Of a DNA stretch of 64,000 nt, positions 26,269-34,328 are shown piece after piece. The notes beneath the pieces were generated by a model. It was not told where the DNA came from. It made no database searches and saw nothing but the letters and a program-made list of their open reading frames with translations. Position numbers and translations under genes: made by a program. Location of the stretch: positions 26,629 to 90,628 of IMG/VR virus record IMGVR_UViG_3300042898_003434, one strand, 5' to 3'. The stretch comes from a virus. Position 1 is the stretch's first letter; every line of letters begins with the position of its first letter.

Positions 26269-26876
26269 AATGTTTTACATTTATTTGAGTGTTTTGTTAA
26301 ATTTCCTTTATCCAAGCATTTACCGCAATTTGGACAAGGATACTTTTGTCTTTTTATCGCTGCTTGGGATTTTTTTGAACGAGCTAATTCTGGATCCGAT
26401 AGTGTCATTTTAATTCCTTTGTTCCACGATGGTTTTCCTCGTCTTGATTTTCCTGGATCTCCAGCAGATATCTTCTTACTCACGGTATCTGAATCATACA
26501 TTTCAGTCCAGTGCTTTATTTCTCCACTATTAAGTTTCATTTTGAGAGTTTTTGATGTCTTCAATTTGGTCAATTCGGAATGAGTTCTTCCCTTACTTGC
26601 CACAGACCTTTGTTCGAACGTCCACCCGCAAAATCCAAGTTTTTCTTTTTTGGATTTTTGTCCTCCAAGTTTTCCTCCGATGGACGCCCATTTGATCCCG
26701 TCGTGATTATGTATTTTTGCATGTTCCTCCGCCGACACCGCAATAAGGTTATGTATATCATTGTTGTATGGATTTCCGTCAACATGATGGATATGATAGC
26801 CATCTGGAATAGCGCATTTATGAGCCTCATACAAAGCTCTATAATTAACATTTGCTAATTTGTGGTGCTTACTCAT
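26265..26876 (-). CDS. HNH homing endonuclease
   Basis: 203 residues. The HNH core lies at about 27-56: YHIHHVDGNPYNNDIHNLIA with HAKIH after it, giving the paired His, the Asn and the closing His. A C-terminal zinc finger CPNCGKCL then H-x5-C follows (about 180-198), with basic NUMOD-like segments such as SRRGKPSWNKGIK between. Free-standing HNH endonucleases cut DNA near their insertion and spread by recombination. It lies between two genes with the SELK leader, overlapping the downstream one by 4 bases (ATGA), so it inserted without disturbing the operon. Confidence 0.88.
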   Translation of the reverse strand: MSKHHKLANVNYRALYEAHKCAIPDGYHIHHVDGNPYNNDIHNLIAVSAEEHAKIHNHDGIKWASIGGKLGGQKSKKEKLGFCGWTFEQRSVASKGRTHSELTKLKTSKTLKMKLNSGEIKHWTEMYDSDTVSKKISAGDPGKSRRGKPSWNKGIKMTLSDPELARSKKSQAAIKRQKYPCPNCGKCLDKGNLTKHSNKCKTL

Positions 26877-26879
26877 GAC

Positions 26880-27398
26880 TCACCATTTTCTACAACTCCA
26901 ATATCTCGCAGATGTTCTATCTTTCGCAGAAGAACATTTATGTCTTGCCCTGAAACTCTTGCGGCGCTTTGGATTGCTCTTTTTGATTCTCATATTTGGA
27001 TCACCAAAATTGACTTTCTTTACTTTTCCGGTTTTTGGATTCTTAACAAAAACTTTCGATTTTTTTACATCGCCCTTCATAGGAACGCCAAGTTTAACTT
27101 TACGACCACGATATTCTGCCTCTTCAATCTTAGCATCTGCATTAAAATCTCCATACATTTCATAGAATTCATTGCCTTCACATGTATGCTCATCGCCCTC
27201 TGGAATCATGTCCCATTTTGGTGATTCGTAGTATTCTTCCAAATCTTCCTCCTCGTTGACTGGTACACAGTTTGGTACTTCTTTCCCATTCTTTTTCTTT
27301 GTGCCGTATGCTGTGTAGCCTTTCCAACACGGATTTTCCATTTTAGTTACTTCTTCAACAGCCTCACGGATCAAAAGTTTAAGTTCGGATTTAGTCAT
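26880..27398 (-). CDS. conserved phage protein with SELK-type leader and Cys-rich ends
   Basis: 172 residues. Start MTKSELKLLIREAVEEV has I-R-E then Ala at 10-13. Two parts look conserved: PCWKGYTAYGTKKKNGKEVPNC (about 23-44, two Cys) and the C-terminal GDPNMRIKKSNPKRRKSFRA with RHKCSSAKDRTSARYWSCRKW (about 132-172). I recall the second pattern from hypothetical proteins of marine T4-like phages, where it has no proven function. A basic, Cys-containing end could bind DNA or zinc. The first gene of its set; a TATAAATA copy lies at 27414-27421. Confidence 0.72.
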   Translation of the reverse strand: MTKSELKLLIREAVEEVTKMENPCWKGYTAYGTKKKNGKEVPNCVPVNEEEDLEEYYESPKWDMIPEGDEHTCEGNEFYEMYGDFNADAKIEEAEYRGRKVKLGVPMKGDVKKSKVFVKNPKTGKVKKVNFGDPNMRIKKSNPKRRKSFRARHKCSSAKDRTSARYWSCRKW

Positions 27399-27451
27399 AG
27401 TTTGCGATGTGTATATAAATATAACTCCCTATGTAAAAAAAGTATAAGTGC

Positions 27452-27483
27452 AAAAAAAATCCCCCTCAAAACGAAGGGGATTG
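27452..27483 (-). terminator. rho-independent terminator after the tail tube gene
   Basis: Stem ATCCCC(TTC) / (GAG)GGGGAT with a TTTT-type loop, followed on the minus strand by TTTTTTTT. It lies 20 bases past the tail tube stop (27504). Confidence 0.85.
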
Positions 27484-27503
27484 TATATAAAAAAGAATAT
27501 ATC

Positions 27504-28001
27504 TTAGTATTCCAATACGCAATAGTCCATTGCGATGGTGATGCTAACCATTAGTGGGTCGCCACCGTTACTCCAATCAAGAGCTGTGGTGTTGAAATTA
27601 ACCGATGATGGGAAAGCGCCGTAAATAGACCACTTTTCAACTTTATCGCCCACTGGACCAAGAACGTCGATGGTTAGAGTCTTCTTATAGAAGTCTGCAT
27701 ATCCGTTACGACCAGTAACAGACTCGTGACCTAGACGTACCCATTCCATAACAGCTTGAGCTGCGGATGGAACGATTGGGTCGTATAGAGTCACTTCAAT
27801 GTCTTGCCATTCAGATTTACCCTTCAACTTACGTTTCAAGTTGATGTGGTCTAGTGTGATTGGATTGTTGTTGATTTGAGGACGACCCACGGCTTTAATT
27901 AAATAAGCTGGGATACCGTCGATACCCATGATGAAGCGGTTAGCCACCTTTGGTTCGAAGGCCGTAAAGAAGATTTCGTTTGATGCTAGTAGTTCTGCCA
28001 T
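27504..28001 (-). CDS. tail tube protein, T4 gp19-like
   Basis: 165 residues, the usual length for gp19-type tube subunits. Seen: IFFTAFEPKVANRFIMGIDG at the start, an INLKRKLKGKSEWQDIEVTLYDP stretch, VMEWVRLGHESVTGRNGYA, TLTIDVLGPVGDKVEKWSIYGAFP, and a final SITIAMDYCVLEY; all typical of the contractile-tail tube family. Hexameric rings stack to form the DNA conduit inside the sheath. In T4 it lies next to the sheath gene; here the two are about 6.4 kb apart, separated by accessory genes. A terminator follows. Confidence 0.93.
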   Translation of the reverse strand: MAELLASNEIFFTAFEPKVANRFIMGIDGIPAYLIKAVGRPQINNNPITLDHINLKRKLKGKSEWQDIEVTLYDPIVPSAAQAVMEWVRLGHESVTGRNGYADFYKKTLTIDVLGPVGDKVEKWSIYGAFPSSVNFNTTALDWSNGGDPLMVSITIAMDYCVLEY

Positions 28002-28047
28002 AATATTTTAAATGATTAGTTGTTATTTTACCTTGACAATAGATAAA

Positions 28048-28076
28048 TAAACATTACAATCAAGAAATCATATAAT
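28048..28076 (+). promoter_or_regulatory. candidate promoter for the plus-strand gene block
   Basis: TAAACA (28048-28053), a 17-base spacer, and a perfect TATAAT (28071-28076), about 50 bases before the ATG at 28128. The -35 box matches at four positions only, so this is tentative. The gap 28002-28127 also contains the leader of the tail tube gene on the other strand. Confidence 0.4.
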
Positions 28077-28127
28077 ATTTAATAACTATTTTACTATTTA
28101 TCCTTATATAAACTAAAAGTATATAAT

Positions 28128-29714
28128 ATGGCAAGACTCACAAATCCATCGAGTATTTTAAATAAAATTTGCCCAACGTGCAAAAAACAATTCATCTGCA
28201 AGAGTTGGAAACCAAAAACATATTGCTGTAAACGTTGTGCGGCGTCTTCACAAGAAGTAAAAGAAAAAAATAGAGCCGGTGTCAAAAATACATTTGATTA
28301 TAAATACGGTGGTCATCCGATGTCAACAAATGCCGGTACTAAAGAAAAGTTAAAACAAACTTTAACCGATGTATATGGAGTAAGCCACTACAGCAAGACC
28401 GACAACTTTGTTAATCAAGTACGAGAAACCAAACTTGAGAAATATGGAAATCCAAACTATAATAACGTCGAAAAAATAAAATCGACTTGTTTGGAAAAAT
28501 ACGGAGTAGACAATTACAGAAAAACTGAAGAATATAAAAAACAATACAGAGAAACGTGTTTGAAGAAGTATGGCGTGGCACATGCATCACAGTCAAATGA
28601 TGTTAAATTTGGTGGCAAAAGTTTAACGTTTAAGCATACACACAAACTCTCTATGTTTAAAAAATTCTGTGATTCTGACAAATTCAAAAACTTCACGCCT
28701 CTTTTTGATTTGACTGAGTATGACGGTGTAACCGTAAAATATAATCGCCCGTATAAATTTAAATGTATAAGATGTAGTGGTGAAAATGAATATGATCTCA
28801 CCAGACAGTATTTAAGATGCCCAGTTTGTGACAAAAGCATGTCCACATTTCAAAGCGAAGTGGAAGATTTTATAAAAGAAATACTGCCAAGTGAAGCGAT
28901 TGTATCAAATAATAGAGCGATCTTGTCTCCGCTTGAGATAGACATATACATACCAAATAAGAATATAGCTATAGAAACTAATGGAGTATATTGGCACTCG
29001 GAAGTATCAGGATCAAAAAATAAAAACTACCATTTGAATAAAACTAAAATGTGTTTAACAAAAGGAATACGGTTAATCCACATATTTGAAAGTGAATGGA
29101 ACCATCAAAAAGAAATAGTAAAATCTATTTTAAAAAAGATTCTGCTAATTAACACTCGACATATAAACGCGGATGAATGTGAAATCAAAGAGATATCTCC
29201 GGAAATTAAATCGGAGTTCTTAAAAGAGAATCATTTGGATAGTAACGATAACTCGGAAGTTAGACTGGGTCTTTATTATAAGAAATTATTAATTCAAGTA
29301 ATGACGTTTTCCAAGTCCAAGTTTAAAAAAGACATTCATTGGGAAATATCAAGAAACTGCACCAAACTTGGGTATCAAATTGAAGAAGGTATGACTAAGT
29401 TATTTCAATGGTTTGTGAATAGTCACAGTCCTATCACGGTATCTGCATACAGCGACCGCCGATACTTCTCGGGTGAGACTTATATTAAGCTAGGGTTCAA
29501 TTTTCACTCAAACACCCCACCTAACTATCATTATATCATCGACAGCTACGATACTCTTCAAAGCCGCATAAATTGGCAAAAAGGAAAATTAGAAAGAAAG
29601 TTATTATCATTTGACAAATCCATTTCTGAGTGGGAGAATATGAAAATGAATAACTTTGACAGAATCTGGGACTGTGGACATTCTAAATGGATATACAACA
29701 ATAAAAAATTATGA
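28128..29714 (+). CDS. homing endonuclease with Vsr-like PD-(D/E)xK core and YG repeats
   Basis: 528 residues. N-terminal zinc finger (Cys15, Cys18, Cys33/34, Cys37). Residues 60-160 hold four or five copies of a basic repeat around KYG(V/N): TLTDVYGV, TKLEKYGN, TCLEKYGV, TCLKKYGV, which contact DNA in phage homing nucleases. A second CIRC / CPVC finger is near 213-235. The nuclease core near 265-335 reads LEIDIYIPNKNIAIETNGVY with WHSE, and GIRLIHIFESEW, the Vsr/very-short-patch-repair-like fold. The C-terminal half (SPITVSAYSDRRYFSGETY) may aid DNA binding. It runs opposite to all neighbours and splits the tail tube from the sheath, consistent with a mobile insertion. Confidence 0.82.
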   Translation: MARLTNPSSILNKICPTCKKQFICKSWKPKTYCCKRCAASSQEVKEKNRAGVKNTFDYKYGGHPMSTNAGTKEKLKQTLTDVYGVSHYSKTDNFVNQVRETKLEKYGNPNYNNVEKIKSTCLEKYGVDNYRKTEEYKKQYRETCLKKYGVAHASQSNDVKFGGKSLTFKHTHKLSMFKKFCDSDKFKNFTPLFDLTEYDGVTVKYNRPYKFKCIRCSGENEYDLTRQYLRCPVCDKSMSTFQSEVEDFIKEILPSEAIVSNNRAILSPLEIDIYIPNKNIAIETNGVYWHSEVSGSKNKNYHLNKTKMCLTKGIRLIHIFESEWNHQKEIVKSILKKILLINTRHINADECEIKEISPEIKSEFLKENHLDSNDNSEVRLGLYYKKLLIQVMTFSKSKFKKDIHWEISRNCTKLGYQIEEGMTKLFQWFVNSHSPITVSAYSDRRYFSGETYIKLGFNFHSNTPPNYHYIIDSYDTLQSRINWQKGKLERKLLSFDKSISEWENMKMNNFDRIWDCGHSKWIYNNKKL

Positions 29715-29998
29715 AAAAACCGCTTGCAACTTATAATATCGAAATAAACGAAACTGATAGTAGGGGTGATTCCTCCTTGATTTGGGTGGCAATCCTTGAC
29801 CGCCGATTTAAGTGTGAAGTTCAACGCACTGGTACTCGCCAAGCAAACCTTTTCATATTTGATTCAAAGAATAATGACAATATGATATATGAGTCTAGAG
29901 TTCCATTGTCATATGACGCGAAGTTTGGGCCTGATATTAGCGACGTTGCTGAATGGCAAGATATGTGTGCAAAAGTAGTCGACGGGATAATAAACTGA
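29711..29998 (+). CDS. hypothetical protein
   Basis: 95 residues, not recognised. It starts inside the end of the endonuclease gene (ATGA overlap), so is translated with it. The fold looks like beta strands followed by an acidic helical end (DISDVAEWQDMCAKVVDGI). No catalytic motif, signal or membrane segment. May belong to the mobile unit with the endonuclease or be a passenger gene. Confidence 0.6.
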   Translation: MKKPLATYNIEINETDSRGDSSLIWVAILDRRFKCEVQRTGTRQANLFIFDSKNNDNMIYESRVPLSYDAKFGPDISDVAEWQDMCAKVVDGIIN

Positions 29999-30005
29999 TA
30001 GGTTT

Positions 30006-30440
30006 ATGAACATATTCAACATCGAAAGAGCATTTAGTGATAAAACTACTAAAAAGTGGGAGAAGCTTTTTATTTGTGTGGATTTACATGATACTATTAT
30101 TCAGGGAAAATACTCGTCGAAAACCGAAGATGTGAAGTATCTACCGAACGCAATAAATGTTCTACGGAACTTGAGTAAAAGAAAAGATATTGTACTTATT
30201 CTTTGGACTAGTTCACATGTTGCTCATATAAAAGATATACTAGACCAATTGGAAAAACAAAGAGTATATTTCAAGTATGTAAACTGTAATCCGGAATGTC
30301 CTGATGATAAGCTATGTGACTTTGGGCACAAGTTTTATATGAACATAGGACTAGATGATAAATTTGGCTTCGACGGTCTCGGTGGCGATTGGTTCCTTGT
30401 TGAAAAAGAACTAAAACGAATTGGGGAATGGAAAGAGTAA
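30006..30440 (+). CDS. HAD-superfamily phosphatase-like protein
   Basis: 144 residues. Motif I is VDLHDTI with Asp26 as expected nucleophile and His28 where most HAD enzymes have a second Asp. Motif II lies in LILWTSS (about 64-70), and motif IV in GLDDKFGFDG (about 117-126). The short length and absence of a clear cap domain fit a small HAD phosphatase such as a nucleotidase or PNKP-like enzyme; substrate unknown. It starts 7 bases after the previous gene (which stops at 29998), with a modest AGGT before the ATG. Converges on 30442-31131 with 1 base between stops; no terminator is visible there. Confidence 0.7.
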   Translation: MNIFNIERAFSDKTTKKWEKLFICVDLHDTIIQGKYSSKTEDVKYLPNAINVLRNLSKRKDIVLILWTSSHVAHIKDILDQLEKQRVYFKYVNCNPECPDDKLCDFGHKFYMNIGLDDKFGFDGLGGDWFLVEKELKRIGEWKE

Positions 30441-30441
30441 T

Positions 30442-31131
30442 TTAAAGTTTCTCAATAAAACATTCCAGTTCGTCTTTTGAACTAAAACGAAACGCTGATT
30501 TTTGAGACATAACATTTTTGTTGTTTTTGTCAAACATATGAGACATTGTGAATTTCCTGCTTTCGTGCATTTCTTTTTCTAAAGCTGTGCGATAATCTTG
30601 AACAGTTGATTTGCACCATTCTCCTTTGGTGGCTAGTATTTGATGTTGTTTTAAGTGTTCACCTAAATGATGCCATAGTTCTCCGTCATATGTAAAAATC
30701 CGTGGAGATGGTTTTGTTACCAAAATAAATTTAGGTAGGTTTAACAATTTCCATTTAGCGTCAAACTCGTCACAATCAAGATTCTCGTTTTCCTTTAAAA
30801 ACTCGTTATATTCACTGGATTCTATTGACCAGAATTTATTTCTGTCACAATAAACAGACTCATATTCAGGATGTAAGTCGGTAATAATATTATTTTTATT
30901 GTCGCGCACATACATAAACTTTGCACCGGTTACTTTTGGATTTTTTGTGCAATCTGCTCCAAGTAAAAACATTTCGTAATGTGGCCACACAAAGCAATAA
31001 AATCCACGTGTTGATGGTGGAGAATGAAAGGTTTCCGGAATACACTTGTAACCACGTTGGTTAACAGAACTTAATCCACCAAACCGTGCAAATTTAAGCT
31101 TGCTTGTTTTGCTTATGTCGTATTTAGCCAT
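30442..31131 (-). CDS. conserved hypothetical phage protein
   Basis: 229 residues. Contains FARFGG near 15-20, then ETFHSPPSTRGFYCFVWPHY with FLLGADC (about 33-60), and later FTYDGELWHHLGEHL. I have seen a similar FHSPPxxRGxYxF pattern in hypothetical proteins of large phages, without a known function. No nucleotide-binding or metal motif is certain, although several His/Asp/Cys residues could bind a metal. Minus strand, first gene after the plus-strand block. Upstream (31137-31165) a perfect TTGACA occurs without a good -10. Confidence 0.6.
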   Translation of the reverse strand: MAKYDISKTSKLKFARFGGLSSVNQRGYKCIPETFHSPPSTRGFYCFVWPHYEMFLLGADCTKNPKVTGAKFMYVRDNKNNIITDLHPEYESVYCDRNKFWSIESSEYNEFLKENENLDCDEFDAKWKLLNLPKFILVTKPSPRIFTYDGELWHHLGEHLKQHQILATKGEWCKSTVQDYRTALEKEMHESRKFTMSHMFDKNNKNVMSQKSAFRFSSKDELECFIEKL

Positions 31132-31178
31132 ACGATAGCAAGATTGACCAACAATTATAAAATGTCAAGCAAATCGTA

Positions 31179-31949
31179 CTAATCTTTTATCTTAACACCA
31201 AAGTCTTTTTCAAATTGTTTTGGAGCGGCTTTATAGCTTTCAGCCGTTTCGTCTTTTGGATCTTTTAGATATTGCCAGTTTAAACTTAATACGTCGGGTA
31301 CTTTGAATCCAAAAAATTTCAATACTTGTTTTTGAATGTCAACAACCGAAGACCCGTTCCAATTTTGTCCAATTACAACTAATCCTGCTTCTTTATCTGC
31401 TATGATGTTGTCTTCTTTAAGAGTGCTATGACGATTTTCCAACCAAGCCAAGCGTTCAATCAATTTTTGATAAATTCCATTGGTTTGTCCCCAACGAGTA
31501 CTAACAAAAAATACAATTGCATCTGCTTCAAATAAAGGTTTGGTTATTTCCCACAACTCGTCGTCTTTATTATTAAAGCTACACCAACATCTATGATTTC
31601 CAGTTGGATTTTTCGCATCGTCTTTTAATTTAGAAGCCTTTACTCCACAGTTATTTCCTTCGTGTTTACTTACATTACCTTCACAGTCGTATATTTTTAA
31701 TTTACTGGCGTCTATTACTGTGGTATTGCCTAATTGTTCTGAGATATATTCAGCTAAAATTGTACTTTTTGCTTTTTGTTTATCTCCAACCCAACGGTTG
31801 CTAGTTGTGACAAATAACACTTTATTTTTATTCTTTAAATGGTTTATTAGTTTATCAACCTCGGAAACCATGTTCTCTGATTCATTTAAATTAAAATGTT
31901 CAAACAATAGTTTTTTGTGTTTTAAAAGTGTATCTTCAAATGTATTCAT
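31179..31949 (-). CDS. flavodoxin-fold NAD(P)H-dependent FMN reductase-like protein with head-targeting-like leader
   Basis: 256 residues. From residue about 43: VLFVTTSNRW (FMN phosphate loop position), ADAIVFFVSTRWGQTNGIYQ (third strand and isoalloxazine loop), and GLVVIGQNWNG; a Cys-rich insert (NNCGV and HRCWCSF) lies between. This matches the NAD(P)H-dependent FMN reductase/flavodoxin-like fold. The first 30 residues are extra and do not belong to that fold: FEDTLLKHKKLLFEHFN then NESE, closely resembling the start of the unknown protein at 545-1009. A reductase carrying an internal-head-type leader is unusual. Substrate unknown. 4 bases after the nucleotidyltransferase gene. Confidence 0.75.
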   Translation of the reverse strand: MNTFEDTLLKHKKLLFEHFNLNESENMVSEVDKLINHLKNKNKVLFVTTSNRWVGDKQKAKSTILAEYISEQLGNTTVIDASKLKIYDCEGNVSKHEGNNCGVKASKLKDDAKNPTGNHRCWCSFNNKDDELWEITKPLFEADAIVFFVSTRWGQTNGIYQKLIERLAWLENRHSTLKEDNIIADKEAGLVVIGQNWNGSSVVDIQKQVLKFFGFKVPDVLSLNWQYLKDPKDETAESYKAAPKQFEKDFGVKIKD

Positions 31950-31953
31950 TTTG

Positions 31954-32892
31954 TCAAAAGCCCCAAGTAAATTTTATCTTGTTATGTTCGCGTGGATCCT
32001 CAATGAAGTAAACTTTAGATCTACCGCTCATGAAACTGCCAGATTGTCCTTTGAGAAATTTCATTTGGGCGGGTGATGGAGTTACATGCATTGTCATTGT
32101 ATTTCCATTTCTATCTGGGCGTTGAAATGAGTTTACCGCGTTTATAAAAACAGTATATGCAATATTACCAGCCCCTTCATCCAATACATTTTCTTTTACA
32201 CTGACCTTCTTGTCATATATCTTGTCGATATTGTCCTTGAGTTTATCTAAACTACCGGCATATCTTAAAATTTTAAAAACAATGTTTTCTTCAGACAACT
32301 CACCATTTGAATCAAGTCCTGCTTGTCTGTATTTATACAGTTTCTGTAACAATTTCTTTAAACCGACATCGTCGCTAGAATTTACCAAGGTGTTGATTTT
32401 CTTGTGAAACTCTTTATATTTCTTTTTGATAAGCTCTTTGTTTAAATTTAACTTTTGCTTGATCGGTTCTTTCAACCATTCATTCTTTAACACAGAATAT
32501 TCAGATGAAGAAACAGCAACATGTTGTATGTCCTGAACATATAGCTCAACGTCATGTCCTTTTACGGTTATATCGTGTTTCAAGTTCCACGCTGTCTTTA
32601 TAGCGTCAAACATTGTTTGTGCATCTTCTTTGGACATATCAAGTTTTGAGTAGTCTGTTTTAATGTGCAAGTCTATGTCTGAATATATGGTCCAATTATA
32701 GTTGGTTATTGATCCAATCATAACAACGTCTTCTGCTTTTATGTTGATCTGCTTCTCTACCTTCAATTCTTTAACAAAATCTAATGCAACCTTCAATAGA
32801 CCGGCGCGAACATCTTGTTTGATTCTCGGACCATCTTCATTAATGTCCCATACTTTGGGACAAAGAGTTTCGTTATATAATGGATAGTTCAT
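31954..32892 (-). CDS. nucleotidyltransferase-fold protein
   Basis: 312 residues. The motif MIGSITNYNWTIYSDIDLHI gives Gly60-Ser61 and Asp72-x-Asp74, the metal-binding signature of the Pol beta-type nucleotidyltransferase superfamily; a third acid may be Glu-116 in DVELYVQD. The middle (about 145-220) is helical and basic, and the last 70 residues contain a separate MTMHVTPSPAQMKFLKG segment. Members transfer a nucleotide to proteins, RNA or small molecules, and some are toxins (MNT). Here it sits between the HAD phosphatase and flavodoxin-like genes on the same strand. Target unknown. Confidence 0.78.
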   Translation of the reverse strand: MNYPLYNETLCPKVWDINEDGPRIKQDVRAGLLKVALDFVKELKVEKQINIKAEDVVMIGSITNYNWTIYSDIDLHIKTDYSKLDMSKEDAQTMFDAIKTAWNLKHDITVKGHDVELYVQDIQHVAVSSSEYSVLKNEWLKEPIKQKLNLNKELIKKKYKEFHKKINTLVNSSDDVGLKKLLQKLYKYRQAGLDSNGELSEENIVFKILRYAGSLDKLKDNIDKIYDKKVSVKENVLDEGAGNIAYTVFINAVNSFQRPDRNGNTMTMHVTPSPAQMKFLKGQSGSFMSGRSKVYFIEDPREHNKIKFTWGF

Positions 32893-32900
32893 ATTTAATT

Positions 32901-33500
32901 TTACACGTCTGGTAAAAATGCCTTTAATTGATTAATACTACTTGCCGCGCTCGTGTGCAATATACCAATGCGATGCAATGCTTGGTTGTCCCACACCGTT
33001 ATATTTCTTTCCATGTCGTCAACCAACACATGTGTGACTCTTCCCTTTGATGGAAGAATATATTCTGGTTTCTTTTCTCCGGCAGATGCAATTATTACTT
33101 TAACAGTTGGATCAATATGCTTGCGTATCCAAGCGGTTTTTTGTTGTGCGATGTCTGCACCTTGACCAGCACTTAAAATAACTGCCGGTGGAGTTTTGAA
33201 ATTATCTTTTACAAAATCCCATAAGACTTTTGAGTCTGGCATAGGTTCTAGGTTCAACCAAAAGTTGGGTGTGTTGTTGATCAATTGCCAAAACTTTTTC
33301 TTTGCTGCTTTTTTATCGCCTTTTAGTTCTGGGGATGTATGCAAATCTTCTGGAGTAAAGCCACCGGATATTTTTTTGAATCCTTTGTTCATGTCGGTTA
33401 AAACTCCATCCATGTCCACGTAGCATTGTATTTTTAGCGGCGCACCTTCAACGGAATCCTCAACGGCTTCTCGTAACAATTCTTTTAATAATATACTCAT
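32901..33500 (-). CDS. HAD-family phosphatase with LREA-type leader
   Basis: 199 residues. Motif I VDMDGVL with Asp29 and Asp31, motif II at ILSAGQG (about 108-114), a Lys near KPEYILP, and motif IV LVDDMERN (about 163-170). It fits the HAD phosphatase group that includes 5'-nucleotidase-like enzymes. The first 20 residues, MSILLKELLREAVEDSVEGA, lie before the fold and have the capsid-targeting pattern: helical and basic, with L-R-E then Ala at 9-12. Its start overlaps the GIY-YIG gene stop by 4 bases. With 31179-31949 it is one of two enzymes in the window with such a leader. Confidence 0.82.
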   Translation of the reverse strand: MSILLKELLREAVEDSVEGAPLKIQCYVDMDGVLTDMNKGFKKISGGFTPEDLHTSPELKGDKKAAKKKFWQLINNTPNFWLNLEPMPDSKVLWDFVKDNFKTPPAVILSAGQGADIAQQKTAWIRKHIDPTVKVIIASAGEKKPEYILPSKGRVTHVLVDDMERNITVWDNQALHRIGILHTSAASSINQLKAFLPDV

Positions 33501-34249
33501 GTTTGTTTTTTTAAAATTAATTTTTTATTTACCATATCCAAGTCGGTGGTCAATCGCCAAAAGAATCCTCCCGATTTCCATTTTTTATTTATGGTTGCAC
33601 ACCCCGATATATTTCCGTGATTCATATTTAATTTTTTTGCAGCATCTCTTGCCGATTTCCACGTTGCCACGATGTTTCCGTCCGTGTCAATTTGATAAAT
33701 AGACTTTGAAGTTTTCATTCCACCCGAGTTTAAGTTTTTTAATTTTTCTTTATGCTGATCGGTGTGTAAATAAACAAATTTTTTATCGCGTGCAATTTTC
33801 TTTTGTGATATAATTTTTTTAGAATTTTGACTGTGTAATTTCCCAAACATTGGATTTTTATTACCGAGCATACGTTGACTCCTAATTTTTTTTGTACTGT
33901 CTGTACAGATTAAACCGGATACACCTTCACCACCGTCCGTCAAATTACACAATGGACCCAATCCCAAATCAGATCGTCCAATTTTTGATATCCGACTTGC
34001 CTCTTCGTTCAATATTAAAAATTCGTCTACACTTTCTAAAATTTTATTATATATAATAAAGTTTCCATCGTCTAATATTTTTTTTATCTTATAATAAAGG
34101 TGTTTATTTCTTAATTTTTTCCCATTTTTTACCAATTTCTCGTGACTGAACATTCTATCTCCATTCCCTTTTCCAACATAAAAAGGAACATTGTCCGCCG
34201 AGTTGACGAGTATATAAACATAGAAAATCTTGTGTCTTTTTTTTCTCAT
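33497..34249 (-). CDS. GIY-YIG homing endonuclease
   Basis: 250 residues. GIY-YIG core at about 9-32: FYVYILVNSADNVPFYVGKG, with Tyr9/Tyr11 and YVGKG, then Arg and Glu further on. DNA-binding modules follow: NUMOD3-like GNKNPMFGKLHS (about 128-139) and a NUMOD1 helix-turn-helix (about 183-230) reading GNIVATWKSARDAAKKLNMN to GGFFW. It precedes and overlaps the HAD gene by 4 bases, so sits cleanly in the operon. A possible promoter lies upstream: TTGAGT, 16 bases, TATATT around 34281-34309, just after the sheath terminator. Confidence 0.9.
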   Translation of the reverse strand: MRKKRHKIFYVYILVNSADNVPFYVGKGNGDRMFSHEKLVKNGKKLRNKHLYYKIKKILDDGNFIIYNKILESVDEFLILNEEASRISKIGRSDLGLGPLCNLTDGGEGVSGLICTDSTKKIRSQRMLGNKNPMFGKLHSQNSKKIISQKKIARDKKFVYLHTDQHKEKLKNLNSGGMKTSKSIYQIDTDGNIVATWKSARDAAKKLNMNHGNISGCATINKKWKSGGFFWRLTTDLDMVNKKLILKKQT

Positions 34250-34328
34250 TTAAATTATTGCAATAAAATTTGCATATAGTTATAAATATATACCCACTCG
34301 AATAAAACTCAAGCTTTTAAGCAATAAA

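Noticed and set aside
28362-28846. Minus-strand frames opposite the Vsr-like endonuclease
   Set aside because: Phe/Val/Leu-rich shadows of Lys/Asn codons of the real gene.
31137-31165. TTGACA close to TATAAT upstream of 30442-31131
   Set aside because: The boxes are only 3 bases apart and no -10 is found at 16-18 bases, so not a usable promoter as read.
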